From the NCBI RefSeq assembly GCF_027409185.1, contig NC_084472.1:17842524-17906523 (forward strand): DNA of 64,000 bases. Direction: 5' to 3'. Positions 52,275 through 64,000 of the stretch are shown in pieces. Source of the DNA: Cynocephalus volans (Eukaryota; Chordata; Mammalia; Dermoptera; Cynocephalidae). Both the position numbers and the translations under genes were made by a program. Under the pieces are notes generated by a model. It saw only the letters and a program-made list of their open reading frames with translations, was not told the DNA's origin and did no database searches. Position 1 is the stretch's first letter. Every line of letters begins with the position of its first letter.

Positions 52275-52700
52275 TATTCAGCCTCTCTTGGTTGCAAATG
52301 ACAGAAACCCAACAGCAAGTAGCTTAGGTAAAATGAAATTTTTGGAAGAATTCAAAACCAAAAGGTTTTATGACTAAAAAACAGGAAAGGCAAATACAGC
52401 TGGGCTTCAGGGACCCAAACACTGCCAGAACAATCTCCCTCCTCTTGTCTCTGCTGAAAGACTTGCCTCGCAGGTCAAGGAACAGGGCTGCCACCAAGCA
52501 AACTGCCATCCATGCTCTCGCTGGCTCCATGTTCAGAATTCCTAGGGAAAAGGCCGTTGGCCTGGTTTATGTCACCTGCCTACCCCTGGACCAATTAACT
52601 ATGGCCAGTGAGTTAGGATATTAAAGTGACCCAGCTTGCATCAGGGGCCAGCTCCATGTCAATCTGGAGTATCGCAGCTCTCCAGGGGAATTACATGATT
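52275..52700. repeat. Interspersed repeat of unassigned class
   Basis: The phrase ggttgcaaatgacagaaacc at its start and gacccctggaccaatt-like text later recur in many mammalian loci as I remember them. I cannot name the family. Confidence 0.35.
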
Positions 52701-53393
52701 AGAGTACAGAGAGGGTCATTTCTCAGAAGATGTGCAGTGGAACGATAGCTGTCCTCTGCGATATTGTCTTTGTAATTCTTGGTTCCTTATATATTCTTCT
52801 AGTTGACTTCACTGAGGGTTCTTAGAGGAAGATATATTTTGTTCAATTCTGTATCCCCAGGCCTAGGACAGCATCCGTTGCAAGTGTTTGTTTAATAAAT
52901 GACGAACTAATGAATTTGTGTAATACATCGTGGTATACAAAGTGGTTATGTAAGATTTTGTCGTGTCTCGTATTATATCATGTCATATCTAGTGAAAATA
53001 AAAACTCTAGTTTTGAGTTCTACTTCTGGCCCATTCATTTGTGAATCACCAAAGTCTGAGCTTCAGCCTTTTCCTCTGTGACATGTAGAGCATATCTATT
53101 CTGATTGTCCACATTTAGAGAACTGAATTTGCATTGAAAGTAAAAATTATTGTATTACATGCACATACAAATTACATGCACTTTTCAAAGTTTGCTGTGT
53201 GTTTATCATTGCCTTACCTGTGGACCAGAAAGTATAAAGTCATTTTGGCTGAAGCACATGGTTTAGTGTCTTTTCAGCTCTGTTCAGAGGGGCACATATG
53301 ATAGATTTGTCTTCTGGGTCAAGTATATGGACTTTACTTTTAGTCCTTGATGGTGATTCCTACGGATAAATCTGCTCTCCAAATGGGTAATGA

Positions 53394-54462
<1,069 letters not shown>

Positions 54463-54478
54463 ATAAAATTCCTTCTAA

Positions 54479-55515
54479 GATGAGGGAGTTAAAATACACA
54501 TTTATTTAAAATTATCACAGAATTAGTTGGGGGTTAAATAGTTTAGATCAGGTATGAAACAGTTTTTTCTTTTAGTAACTTGTTAAAAATTAGTTTTCAT
54601 TTTCATTCATTCTCAAAAGACTTGCCTTAATTAAAAGACTTCTTGGACCAGACATTAAAGGACAACATGCAGTTTATCAAACATTAATATTTTATAAGAT
54701 AAAGTAGAATTCACCCTGTAGGGTCATTAATCCAGACCTGATGTCAACTGTCAATTATTCATCTGTGGATTATCTACTTTTAAGTTATTTGTAGTTTTTT
54801 CATACCACCAATTAGAAATAATACTTGTTTGATGTAATTATCATTTTCTGTCTAACAGTAGTTCATCCAAAATAACTAGGAATATGAGTGTGTGTATAAA
54901 TATATTTTTTACATCATATATATGATGTAAAATGTACTTTATCTCAGAATTGTTTTACCTTCTGGTACTAGATTTAGACTCTGGGCTTTTTCACAACATA
55001 ACTTCTCTATATCATGGGAAATAATAAAGAGCAGATTTATTTTTTTATTATTTTTATTAATTTAAAAGATAAAATGGCATATGAGGTTTGCTGCTTTTTT
55101 TTTTGTTCTGCTGTATTTCTCTAGGGTCATTTTTGTTTCTTAGAATTTTTCTTATAGATGGAATCAGACAGATGGAACAAATATCAGTAAAAAGGAAACA
55201 GAGAGGAAGGCAAAGAATTCAAGTGTTGTATTGATTTTGAGGTGTATTTGTTTGTTTAATTTGATGCATTCTTCCTAGTTATATAGTTTCATCAGAAAGT
55301 CTGGGAATACATTGATCAGTGTCTTGAGTGAGAAAGTGACCAATCACATACTTTATAAAGGTTCCTTAAAACCTAGTTCAAAGACTTCTGTTGGTTCATA
55401 GAAAAAGAAGTGATTTTCATTTTTCATAAAGCTGTCATAAAGAAGAATGTGTTTGCTTTATTTTTCTTTTGGTGAAGTTGAACAGGTGATTTAATATAGA
55501 AGTTTAGTGGTAAAT
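54479..55515. other. Unassigned intronic sequence
   Basis: AT-rich; contains a perfect 26-bp palindrome at 54907-54932. No gene recognised. Confidence 0.4.
54907..54932. repeat. Perfect 26-bp palindrome
   Basis: The sequence around the centre atcatatatatgat is its own reverse complement over 26 bp. Confidence 0.9.
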
Positions 55516-55516
55516 C

Positions 55517-55517
<1 letters not shown>

Positions 55518-55551
<34 letters not shown>

Positions 55552-55637
55552 TTTTGGTGGCTGGCCAGGATGGGGATCCAAATCCTTGACCTGGGTGTTG
55601 ACTACACTCTAACCAACTGAGCTAACCAGCCAGCCCC
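55518..55637 (-). repeat. CYN-like SINE (reverse) with (TTTA)n tail
   Basis: The tail is a run of about nine TTTA units (55518-55555), then ggctggccaggatggggatc, ctaaccaactgagctaacca and gccagcccc. Confidence 0.8.
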
Positions 55638-55679
55638 TAATGGTTATATGTTGAATTAAATTAGCAAAGAAGGTCCAAG

Positions 55680-55812
55680 GATTTGTTCATTCATTTAGCA
55701 ATATTTATTCAAAATGTACTGTGTGACAGAAATCATGCTAGACTATGATGTAGAGGTGCAAAAATTATAGGGCTCAGTCCTCACGGTGCTTACAACATAG
55801 TAGGCTGTGGTA
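55680..55812. repeat. L2-like fragment
   Basis: ttcattcatttagcaatatt, gactgtgtgacagaaatcat-like text and ctcacggtgcttacaacata resemble the widespread L2-related phrase set. A similar piece is at 11625-11765. Confidence 0.45.
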
Positions 55813-55989
55813 CAAGGATTTTAGAAAACTTTTAGCACATTTAAAAAGCATCACAGTCTTAATTAATGAAACAGTTCAGATATGGCTCTGACTATAGACA
55901 TTGAAAATCTCTCATAATGCCATTTTGCTCAATGATTCTTTATGATTAGAGGAATCTTCTTAGAATACATCATGGAAAAGACACAGAAA

Positions 55990-56512
55990 ACATCATCAGA
56001 ATACTGATGCTCCCCGACTTACAATGGATGAGGTTATGTTCCAATAAACCTATTATAAGTTGAAAATGTCGTTAAGTTGAAAATGTATTTAATACACCTA
56101 ACCTTATGAATATCATAGCTTAGTCTAACCTACCTTCAGTGTGCTCAGAACACTTATATTAGCCTACAATTGGACAAAATCATCTAACATAAAACCTATT
56201 TTATGATTAAGTCTTAAATACTGTACAAAAATGAGCATTTCATAGACACAATGGGATATGAAAACATAAAACACAACATCCAAAAAGCACTGGCAACATA
56301 GTACACTGTAGAGCATTGGTTATTAATCCTCATGGTCGCTGGGCTGGCTGGGAGCTGCGGCTCACTGCTGTTGCCCAGCGTTGCAAGAAAGCATCATACT
56401 GCGTATCGCTAGCCTGGGAAAAGATCAAAATTCAAAATTTGAAGTATGGTTTCTACTGAATTTGTATTGTTTTCACACCATTGTAAAGTTGAAAAACCCT
56501 AAATCGTAGACT
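55990..56512 (-). mobile_element. Tigger-type DNA transposon remnant
   Basis: Plus-strand reading tgctccccgacttacaatgg ... aagttgaaaatgtcgttaag at one end and accattgtaaagttgaaaaa at the other form the inverted termini, with tcatggtcgctgggctggct between. Non-coding, a few hundred bp; the family name is not assigned. Confidence 0.65.
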
Positions 56513-56564
56513 GTCTCTAATAGATTTCATCATCTTTTGTAATCAGGAATATGAGACCAAAGAC

Positions 56565-56775
56565 CATAGGTTTTGGAATCAGAACTGGGTTTAAATCCCA
56601 GATTTGCCACTTGGTGCTTTAAGACCTTGGGCACGTAGTTCAAGAACTCAGAGTCTTAGATTCCTTATGTATACAATGTGGCCAATAATGCCTACCTTGC
56701 GGTGTTGTAAAGATCAAATGAGTTCCATCATCTAGCACAGTGTGTGGGATACAGTACTTACTCTTTAAATGGTAG
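56565..56775 (+). repeat. MIR, nearly complete
   Basis: ggttttggaatcagaactgg, gtttaaatcccagatttgcc, gaccttgggcacgtagttca and caataatgcctaccttgcgg in order, ending near 56770. Confidence 0.85.
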
Positions 56776-57499
56776 TTACTCTGCTATTGTGTTTATTAAA
56801 TACCCCCACAGATTTGAAACTTTGCGTCCTTTCTGTTGCCTTATAAATGGACATAATTTTTCACTAACCACTTCTCCATGTGAGAGTGTAATACAGCAAC
56901 AAAATGGTAGGTTTTTCTTAGAGACGCATGCTGTTGAGATTTTTACATGTTCAGTACTCAGTTGTCCAAAAGCTAATATTTATCCAGCATTTCTTACTTA
57001 TGATGGATGGTTTTCGTATGCATTAAGATATAGTGGCACAGGTAATGATATTAAATGCTGTACCCCACAGATATGTACTATCAACTATGTTTCAGTAAAT
57101 AAAAATAAAGTACATAAAAAATAGAAAAAGACACAATGGGAAATTTTTTAAGTTTCAGATATTCCAGAATCCCTGTGGACTCCAATATAAATTTGTCTCA
57201 GTTTTTATATAAATTATGCAGATCCCAAAGGGCATGGAGTAATTGATTTTAAAAGATATTGATCCAGTTGACAGTGCATGTGCCCCAAATCTACTGTGTA
57301 GTTGGAAGACTTGACTGCCAGAAAAACTAGAAAGGTGATTTGGCTGTAAGAGATCTTATTTTTTGTTATCAATGATAGCAAGAACTTTGACCAGATAAAA
57401 TCTCCCTTGAACCAAGGCTAATGCTGAAACCATACAGAGTCTTAAAAACGGACTTGTAAGATTCTAACTCTTTCATATTGTTAACTGCTATTGACCGGA

Positions 57500-57853
57500 A
57501 GGTTCTCTTCTTAGCAGATTATCCAGACCCATTGCTTTTCTCTCTTCACACTCGTGCTTTTCATCTCAGAGAACAGACAGAAGAAAAGATAAGAGACAAA
57601 ACTCAACCTCAGTGATTTGTCGATTCTGATTCACACACTAATCTTTTCTGAATTACGTGGACCTATCAGACAAGACTAGTTTTTCAGCACTATCCATAAT
57701 TATTTCAGCTGAAAGGTTCTTACAGCTTTTTACTGTGTTTTGGGTGTGGTATGTCTGCCTCTCAGGTCGGGCAGTTTTCCACCAAAGCATGGTGGTTGCA
57801 CCAGAGTGCAATTTCCATGAAGGCAGGGGCTCTGTCTGCTTTGTTCACTGCTG
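57500..57853 (+). repeat. Direct duplication, copy 1 (left of coding exon 4)
   Basis: Starts ttctcttcttagcagattat and runs to gtctgctttgttcactgctg, matching 60708-61062 in the same orientation with scattered differences. The last about 70 bp (gaaggcaggggctctgtctg) resembles an L2-type 3' end, so an interspersed repeat may be part of it. Confidence 0.85.
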
Positions 57854-59400
57854 AAGATTTGGTACCTGAGATAGTACCTAGTACATTGTAGAGTACAAGC
57901 ATTGGTTGGTTAGTTGGTTGGATGGATGGATGGATGGATGGATGGATGGATGGATGGATGGATGGATGGTGACTTTAGGAGCTTGGTGAACTAGGCAGCT
58001 ATTGACAGCCATTTTTTTTGGACTACAGCTTCAAGGTATAGGACAAATGGCCAAAGGCTTTCAAATACAATCCATCTCTGAGTATATTGTAAGTCATTTA
58101 TAAAAATTATGTTAATTTTATTTTTCTATAAAGTGACAGTAATAAACTATTGAGTCCGTGTTGTTAACCATAGGTTATGACTGTCTCGTTTACCACTGTT
58201 TCTCCAGTGCTTAGCAAAGTGCCTAGCATATAGGTAGGTGCTCAATAAATAATTGTTAAATGAATAATAATAAACTGGACTGCCCATTTATAATTGGTTT
58301 TAATTGATTGTCAGCATTCTGAGATTGGGATATTGTGAGACATTCTGTATTTAATCCTTGCTTCCTTTCTCTTCTCTCCTTATATATCTTTGTTAATTAT
58401 AGAGCCAGATGGTTTAGGGGTTTGAAAAGAGTAAGTCACTTCATTAGTGAATTTATTTTCAGTAAATTATTTGTGTATAGAGATCTTGTCTTTATACGAT
58501 ATGGAGTGCCCTTTCTTATTTACAACTTTTTTGTCCTGTTCACCTATATGTAAATGTGTTGTGTCCTCATCAGATGCAATCAGAGTAACTCACTCTCTGA
58601 CTCTTACTCTGTGTGTTAAAGGGAACCAAAAAGTCAATTTTTAACAAAGCAGACCATGGTTCCTCATCATCCCAGCCTTCTTCATTTCTTCTTTCCACGT
58701 TCCCTGCTCCATCCAGGTCACTGAAAGTTTCATTTCGTTTGATTTGGCTGAGTGAGGAATTGTTTGGATGTTAGATCTAGAGGAATAATCTGGCTTGAAT
58801 AACGAAGGGTTGAATCAAGAGGAAATGGGGATCTCATGGCACTCATGTCAGAAAGCTTATAGCTACATCTCATAGAAACCAGCAGCTGACACTGCCCTGA
58901 ATTTGCACATCTCTGTGTGCTGTGCTGTCCTCTCTGCAGACCAGCTTCCTTTTCATAACTTAGTTTGTTTTTTCCACACATTAGCTTACACATGGTTGGC
59001 ATAGCCCCAACTCAGGTTCTAATTTTAAAAAACCTTACAAATCCAGGGTCCAGTACCATCTGACTGACTTTTTGCATTTATTTAAAAATTTCAGGAGAGA
59101 GACTCTGGCTGTCCCAGATTGGGTCAGATATTTGTCCACAGTCTCATCCACTGTCGCCGTGGAGGTCAGTTCATGTGCTGGGTAGGGTGGAGAACCAGAG
59201 CTAAGACCCACAGCCTCTCTAGGAAGGGAGTGCATGGAGTAGAAATGATGGACATCTCCAGGACCAAACTTTTTTTTCTTCTTATAAATGTTATCACATT
59301 ACACTCTCCATTCTATTTCCTTAACCATTAGCCTTTTAGAGCAGCATTTAAACTATTTCCAGTCTTTCACTGTGATAAAATAACTGTTTAAAAATTTTTG
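57854..59400. other. Intronic sequence with (GATG)n
   Basis: (GATG)n at 57919-57969 and an L2/MIR-like tail at 58190-58262 (tgcctagcatataggtaggt). The rest is unassigned. Confidence 0.4.
57919..57969. repeat. (GATG)n microsatellite
   Basis: About 12 tetranucleotide units, following a ggttggttagttggttg lead-in. Confidence 0.95.
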
Positions 59401-59481
59401 TTGGTTAGAGTGTGGTGTTATAACACCAAGGTTAAGGGTTCAATCCCCATACCGGCCAGCTGCCAAAAACAACAAACAAAC
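59401..59481 (+). repeat. CYN-like SINE, 5'-truncated
   Basis: Begins ttggttagagtgtggtgtta, then taagggttcaatccccatac and cggccagctgcc. The tail is (AAC)-rich. Flanking aaaatttttg (59391-59400) and aaaattttg (59482-59490). Confidence 0.8.
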
Positions 59482-59597
59482 AAAATTTTGTACCTGTTTT
59501 CCTTTTTCCTTTGAATTACTTTTTTGAAATTAGTACATTACTAGGTCAAAGATTGTGAATATTTCTATGCTTTTTATATGTAAAAGTATTGGATTAA

Positions 59598-59858
<261 letters not shown>

Positions 59859-59963
59859 TGATGGTGACAAGTGACCCACACTGAGTTCAGAATTCAGATG
59901 TGGTATAGATGAATATGTCAAGTTCAGAAGGCTTTCCCAAAATTTAAAGTTCTCTGGTAGGTT

Positions 59964-60040
59964 ATTTGACTTGCTCCTTTTTATTTTATTTTATTTTTTT
60001 TCAGAATATGCCTATTTTATTAACATTTGACTTGCTCCTT
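59964..60040 (-). mobile_element. Tail-only micro-insertion 2 with exact target duplication
   Basis: Exact 16-bp repeat atttgacttgctcctt at 59964-59979 and 60025-60040. Between them lie 45 bp made of a (TTTTA)n/T8 tract and about 24 bp of other sequence. Minus orientation; a drastically truncated L1-mediated insertion. Confidence 0.65.
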
Positions 60041-60044
60041 ACCA

Positions 60045-60645
60045 CAGTAATACCCACTTACTGCAGAGGATATATGTTCTAAGACCCCCAGGGGATGCCT
60101 GAAACTGCCACAGTTCTGAACCTTATATATACTATGCACAAATGTCTTCTTCTTTCTTTGCAGTTTCATGGATAGAAAATTTGTTCTTACCATAGATCTT
60201 ACAATTTTTTTTTTCTTTCCTTATTGTCAAGAACTTTCACCTTTTCATTTAAAGGAAGCGCTTTATGGCTTCTTGAATTCCCACATATCCGAATTCCCAC
60301 ATCACTGCTCTGCGCTTTGGGGCCATCATTAAGTCGAATAAGGGTGACTTGAACACAAGTGCTGTGATACCACTACAGCTGATCTGATATCTGAGCTGGC
60401 TGCTACGTGACTATCAGGCAGGTGTAGCTCAGACAGTGGACATGCTGGACTGTGGGATGACTCACATCCCAGGTGGGACGGAGCTGGTCGGCGAGAGATT
60501 TCATCATGCTGCTCAGAACAGTGTGCAACTTAAAACTTACAAATTGTTTACTTCAGTAATTTTCCACTTGATATTTTTGGACCATGGTTAACTGGGGACA
60601 ACTGAAACTATGAACAGCAAAACTACAGATAAGAAGGGACAAGTG
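60045..60645 (+). mobile_element. MER44/Tigger7-like DNA transposon remnant
   Basis: Starts cagtaatacccacttactgc, with ctaagacccccaggggatgc and accttatatatactatgcac early. Later ctgctctgcgctttggggcc, attaagtcgaataagggtga and gatttcatcatgctgctcag are seen, ending aagaagggacaagtgta. Matches the Tigger7/MER44 pattern as I remember it. No transposase frame. Confidence 0.75.
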
Positions 60646-60707
60646 TACTTTTAACAGAAGCTGTTCAAGTTTAGGGAAGTGCATGTCTCTGTGCTGGTCA
60701 TGGGAAG

Positions 60708-61062
60708 GTTCTCTTCTTAGCAGATTATCCAGACCCATTGCTTTTCTCTCTCTTCACACTTGTGCTTTTCACCTCAGAGAACAGACAGAGGAAAAGATAA
60801 AAGACAAAACTCAACCTCAGTGATCTGTTCATTCTGATTCTCACACTAATCTTTTGTGAACTACTTGGACCTGTCAGATAAGCCTACTTTTTCGTCACTC
60901 TTCACAATTATTTTAGCTGAAAGGTTCTTATAGCTTTTTACTGTGTTTTGGTGTGATATGTCTGCTGCACAGGTCAGGCAGTTTTCCAGCAAGGCATGGT
61001 GGTCACACCAGAGTGTAATTTCCGTGAAGGCAGGGGCTTTGTCTGCTTTATTTAGTGTGAAA
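60708..61062 (+). repeat. Direct duplication, copy 2 (right of coding exon 4)
   Basis: Same sequence as 57500-57853 (about 3.2 kb apart, same orientation), with an extra ct near 60745. Coding exon 4 lies between the copies. Confidence 0.85.
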
Positions 61063-61683
61063 AACCTGAACAAGAATTCAGGGGGAAAACGGACCATTTC
61101 TAGCTCATTCATTTAGAGAGGACCTCGACAAGTCAGTTTCTTGGTAAGATGCTCTTTTTACTTTACTTAAATTCTTTGGTAATTCTCAAGCATCTGTATT
61201 TTTCTGTCTTAATTAGACCTAAGCATACTGAGAATAAACAAAGCTCTCTTCATAATATCTGGGAAAATGCACTATTAAGTTGGCAAAGTTTTGTTTCTTT
61301 TAAGTTAGGAAGAACTTAACTTACTCATAGAAATGAATCCAATTGAAATTCCACATCTTCGTGTGTTTAATAGGAATTGCCACAAGTTCTATTCATTGTT
61401 CTAATGCAGTTCTAATACTCCTAATAAGGAGTATTAATCCTTATTCTATTCATCAGTTTCTTAGATGCTGAGATTTTTTTCTCTGTGTAAAAACTGTCTT
61501 TAATGTTTCTATTTGTTGTCTCTGTAAGATTTTTGCCTGACCGTGAAAAACAGCTTAATAAATCCAAATTACAACCACAGATTTGTCTCTGAATACTTCA
61601 CCTTAATTTCTCTTGGTTGTATTTCAAGTGGGATTATATACTTCCTTAAGGATTGGCTATATCTTCCAAGACAGGTATCATCA
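61063..61683. other. Unassigned intronic sequence
   Basis: Nothing recognised. Confidence 0.4.
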
Positions 61684-61700
61684 GAATTTAAAGCTTGGTG

Positions 61701-61803
61701 GGGCTGGCCCATTAGCTCAATTGATTAGAGGGTGGTGCTGCTAACACCAAGATCTAGGGTTTGATCCCTGTTCCAGCCAGCTGCAAGAAAAAAATAAAAA
61801 GAA
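61701..61803 (+). repeat. CYN-like SINE, monomer
   Basis: gggctggcccattagctcaa, ctagggtttgatccctgttc and cagccagctgc, then an A-rich tail. Flanking 17-bp repeat gaa(t/c)ttaaagcttggtg at 61684-61700 and 61804-61820, one mismatch. The clearest SINE target duplication here. Confidence 0.9.
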
Positions 61804-62082
61804 GAACTTAAAGCTTGGTGACCACTGAATCTTAAGGTGATGAATTATAAATAATTTCTTGTAGAAAAATCGTTTTGAATGTCATGAACCCCCCAAAAAA
61901 GAGTAAAAATGGGATAGGCATCACTTCTCTACCTTTTGAGTTCCTCCTTTACCTTTTGTTTTGGTTGAGTAAAATATTTTTAACTTCTTTTTTAGTGCTT
62001 AATGATAGTTCATCTTTCTAACCAAGAACAGCATTTGCAAAAGAAGCCTCATGTTTATAACAGCTGCTATTTCGGAATTGGA

Positions 62083-62275
62083 ATTGAAATTATATATATA
62101 TAATTCATATATATACAAACCTGTATACATATATATACACACATAATATCAATATACATATATGCATATAATATACATAATGTGGAGATATGCCTTTAGG
62201 AAGAAATACAGTAGCTCATCACAGATGGCATAGGAGGCTACAGGAATCTGCCTCCATTATATATATATATATCTG
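62083..62275. repeat. TA/CATA-rich low-complexity tract
   Basis: Two TA-rich blocks with tatacatata variants, separated by about 70 bp of ordinary sequence. Confidence 0.9.
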
Positions 62276-62452
62276 ATAAACTTGGAAACTCTCTAAAGGA
62301 TCCTCTACAATTAACTTTGTCATATGCAGGCATTATGTTCTTTTTTTACATGCTACTTTTTGAGACTAATATAGTGTAATTTGGTTGGAAGTTACAGTTT
62401 CATAGGCTGTCATAGTATTTGCTGTCTATCCAAATCAGTACAAAGTACAATT

Positions 62453-62506
62453 AAAATATCATACCAGAAAAGAATAAAACAAAACAAAACAAAATATCAT
62501 ACCAGA
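62453..62506 (+). mobile_element. Tail-only micro-insertion 3 with exact target duplication
   Basis: Exact 16-bp repeat aaaatatcataccaga at 62453-62468 and 62491-62506. Between them are 22 bp, aaagaataaaac followed by AAAAC units. Plus orientation. The same pattern as the insertions at 3092 and 59964, but with a C-containing tail. Confidence 0.6.
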
Positions 62507-63125
62507 GTCCCATTCATATCAGCCTACTTAAAATGAAGCTTGGTATTGCATGATCATTAACCACCTAGATATTGTTTAACTATTTCCTTTAATAAGAACT
62601 GAGAATAATATGAATTTGAGCATTTCTAATTTTTTCTTGTGCCTATACATTTTCCTTTGCCTCTGTTTTTGCACATAAATTAAGGTTGAGAAAAGAAGGT
62701 TGAAGGCAGAATAAGACTTTTGGTTACCGTTCTACACTGAAATCAATCCTAGATAATAGGTTAACTGGTATTTGAAATGCTTACTTGGTTTTTATAAATT
62801 ATTGATATTTTAGCCTCTGTCTTACCCATAAAACTAGTATTACTATATTGGTTATGAGTATTTTTTCCCTGAAAACTAGTCTTTGGGGAACAAAGGTCTG
62901 ATTGTGCTTTGTAACCATTTTCTTTGCCTTTTAGACATGACATCTGGCCCTAGGAAGAAGAACTGTGTCCATTAGCTTGAACATTCTGTTAGAGTCAGGA
63001 TTAGGGGAAGGGGATATCGGATAAGGAATATAGCTACCGCTTAAGGAGCAGCAGTTTATTTCAGAGATTTTTATGGATCGTGTCCTCATCACCTGTTTTA
63101 GCAGAACATTGGTCTCTTTATATAA

Positions 63126-64000
<875 letters not shown>

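Overview
The window is euchromatic DNA from a placental mammal, carrying the 5' coding part of one gene inside long introns full of retroelements. The gene is GREB1L (GREB1-like), plus strand. Five coding exons are readable: 35342-35498, 38307-38504, 53437-53613, 59638-59814 and 63148-63270. They encode the first 277 complete residues plus the first base of the next codon. Every internal boundary is phase 1 and has AG/GT borders. The gene enters from the left, because an acceptor lies 3 bp before the ATG, and leaves to the right. No other host gene is supported, and no CpG-island-like promoter is evident.

Lineage: ten tRNA-Ile-like SINEs were found, as monomers, 5'-truncated monomers and dimers. 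They look like the CYN SINEs described from colugos (Dermoptera). No Alu, rodent B1/B2, carnivore Can-SINE or equine ERE was seen. I infer a colugo-like genome at moderate confidence; this rests on memory of the family, not a search.

Layout: 1-2.5 kb is an old L2-like stretch. 2.9-9.7 kb is an old L1 fragment split by a 5.6-kb decayed L1 (plus strand). 13.0-15.2 kb is a 5'-truncated L1 (minus) with another L1 3' end nested in it. 15.2-26.2 kb has almost no recognisable repeats apart from a 149-bp tandem duplication. 26.2-35.3 kb holds MIR, L1M/HAL1, Tigger and Charlie remnants. 35.3-38.5 kb has coding exons 1 and 2, whose intron is almost filled by an unusual composite element. 38.5-53.4 kb is a long intron with a 4.6-kb L1 (minus) that lacks the endonuclease region, then an inverted repeat broken by a SINE and a solo LTR. 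53.4-64 kb has coding exons 3-5, a twin-primed L1 beginning 34 bp after a donor site, Tigger remnants and a direct duplication flanking coding exon 4.

The main candidate for something undescribed is the element at 35632-38210 (minus strand). It has L1-type 5'-UTR sequence, about 15 units of an 80-bp GC-rich VNTR, a scrap of ORF2 endonuclease sequence and an L1 3' end with an A/T-rich tail, and it is flanked by target-site duplications. It has no L1 ORF. In architecture it parallels the SVA/LAVA composites of hominoids but is built only from L1 parts. A second recurring oddity is three tiny insertions (17, 45 and 22 bp), each consisting of a simple A/T- or A/C-rich tail with little or no body between exact 15-16-bp direct repeats.
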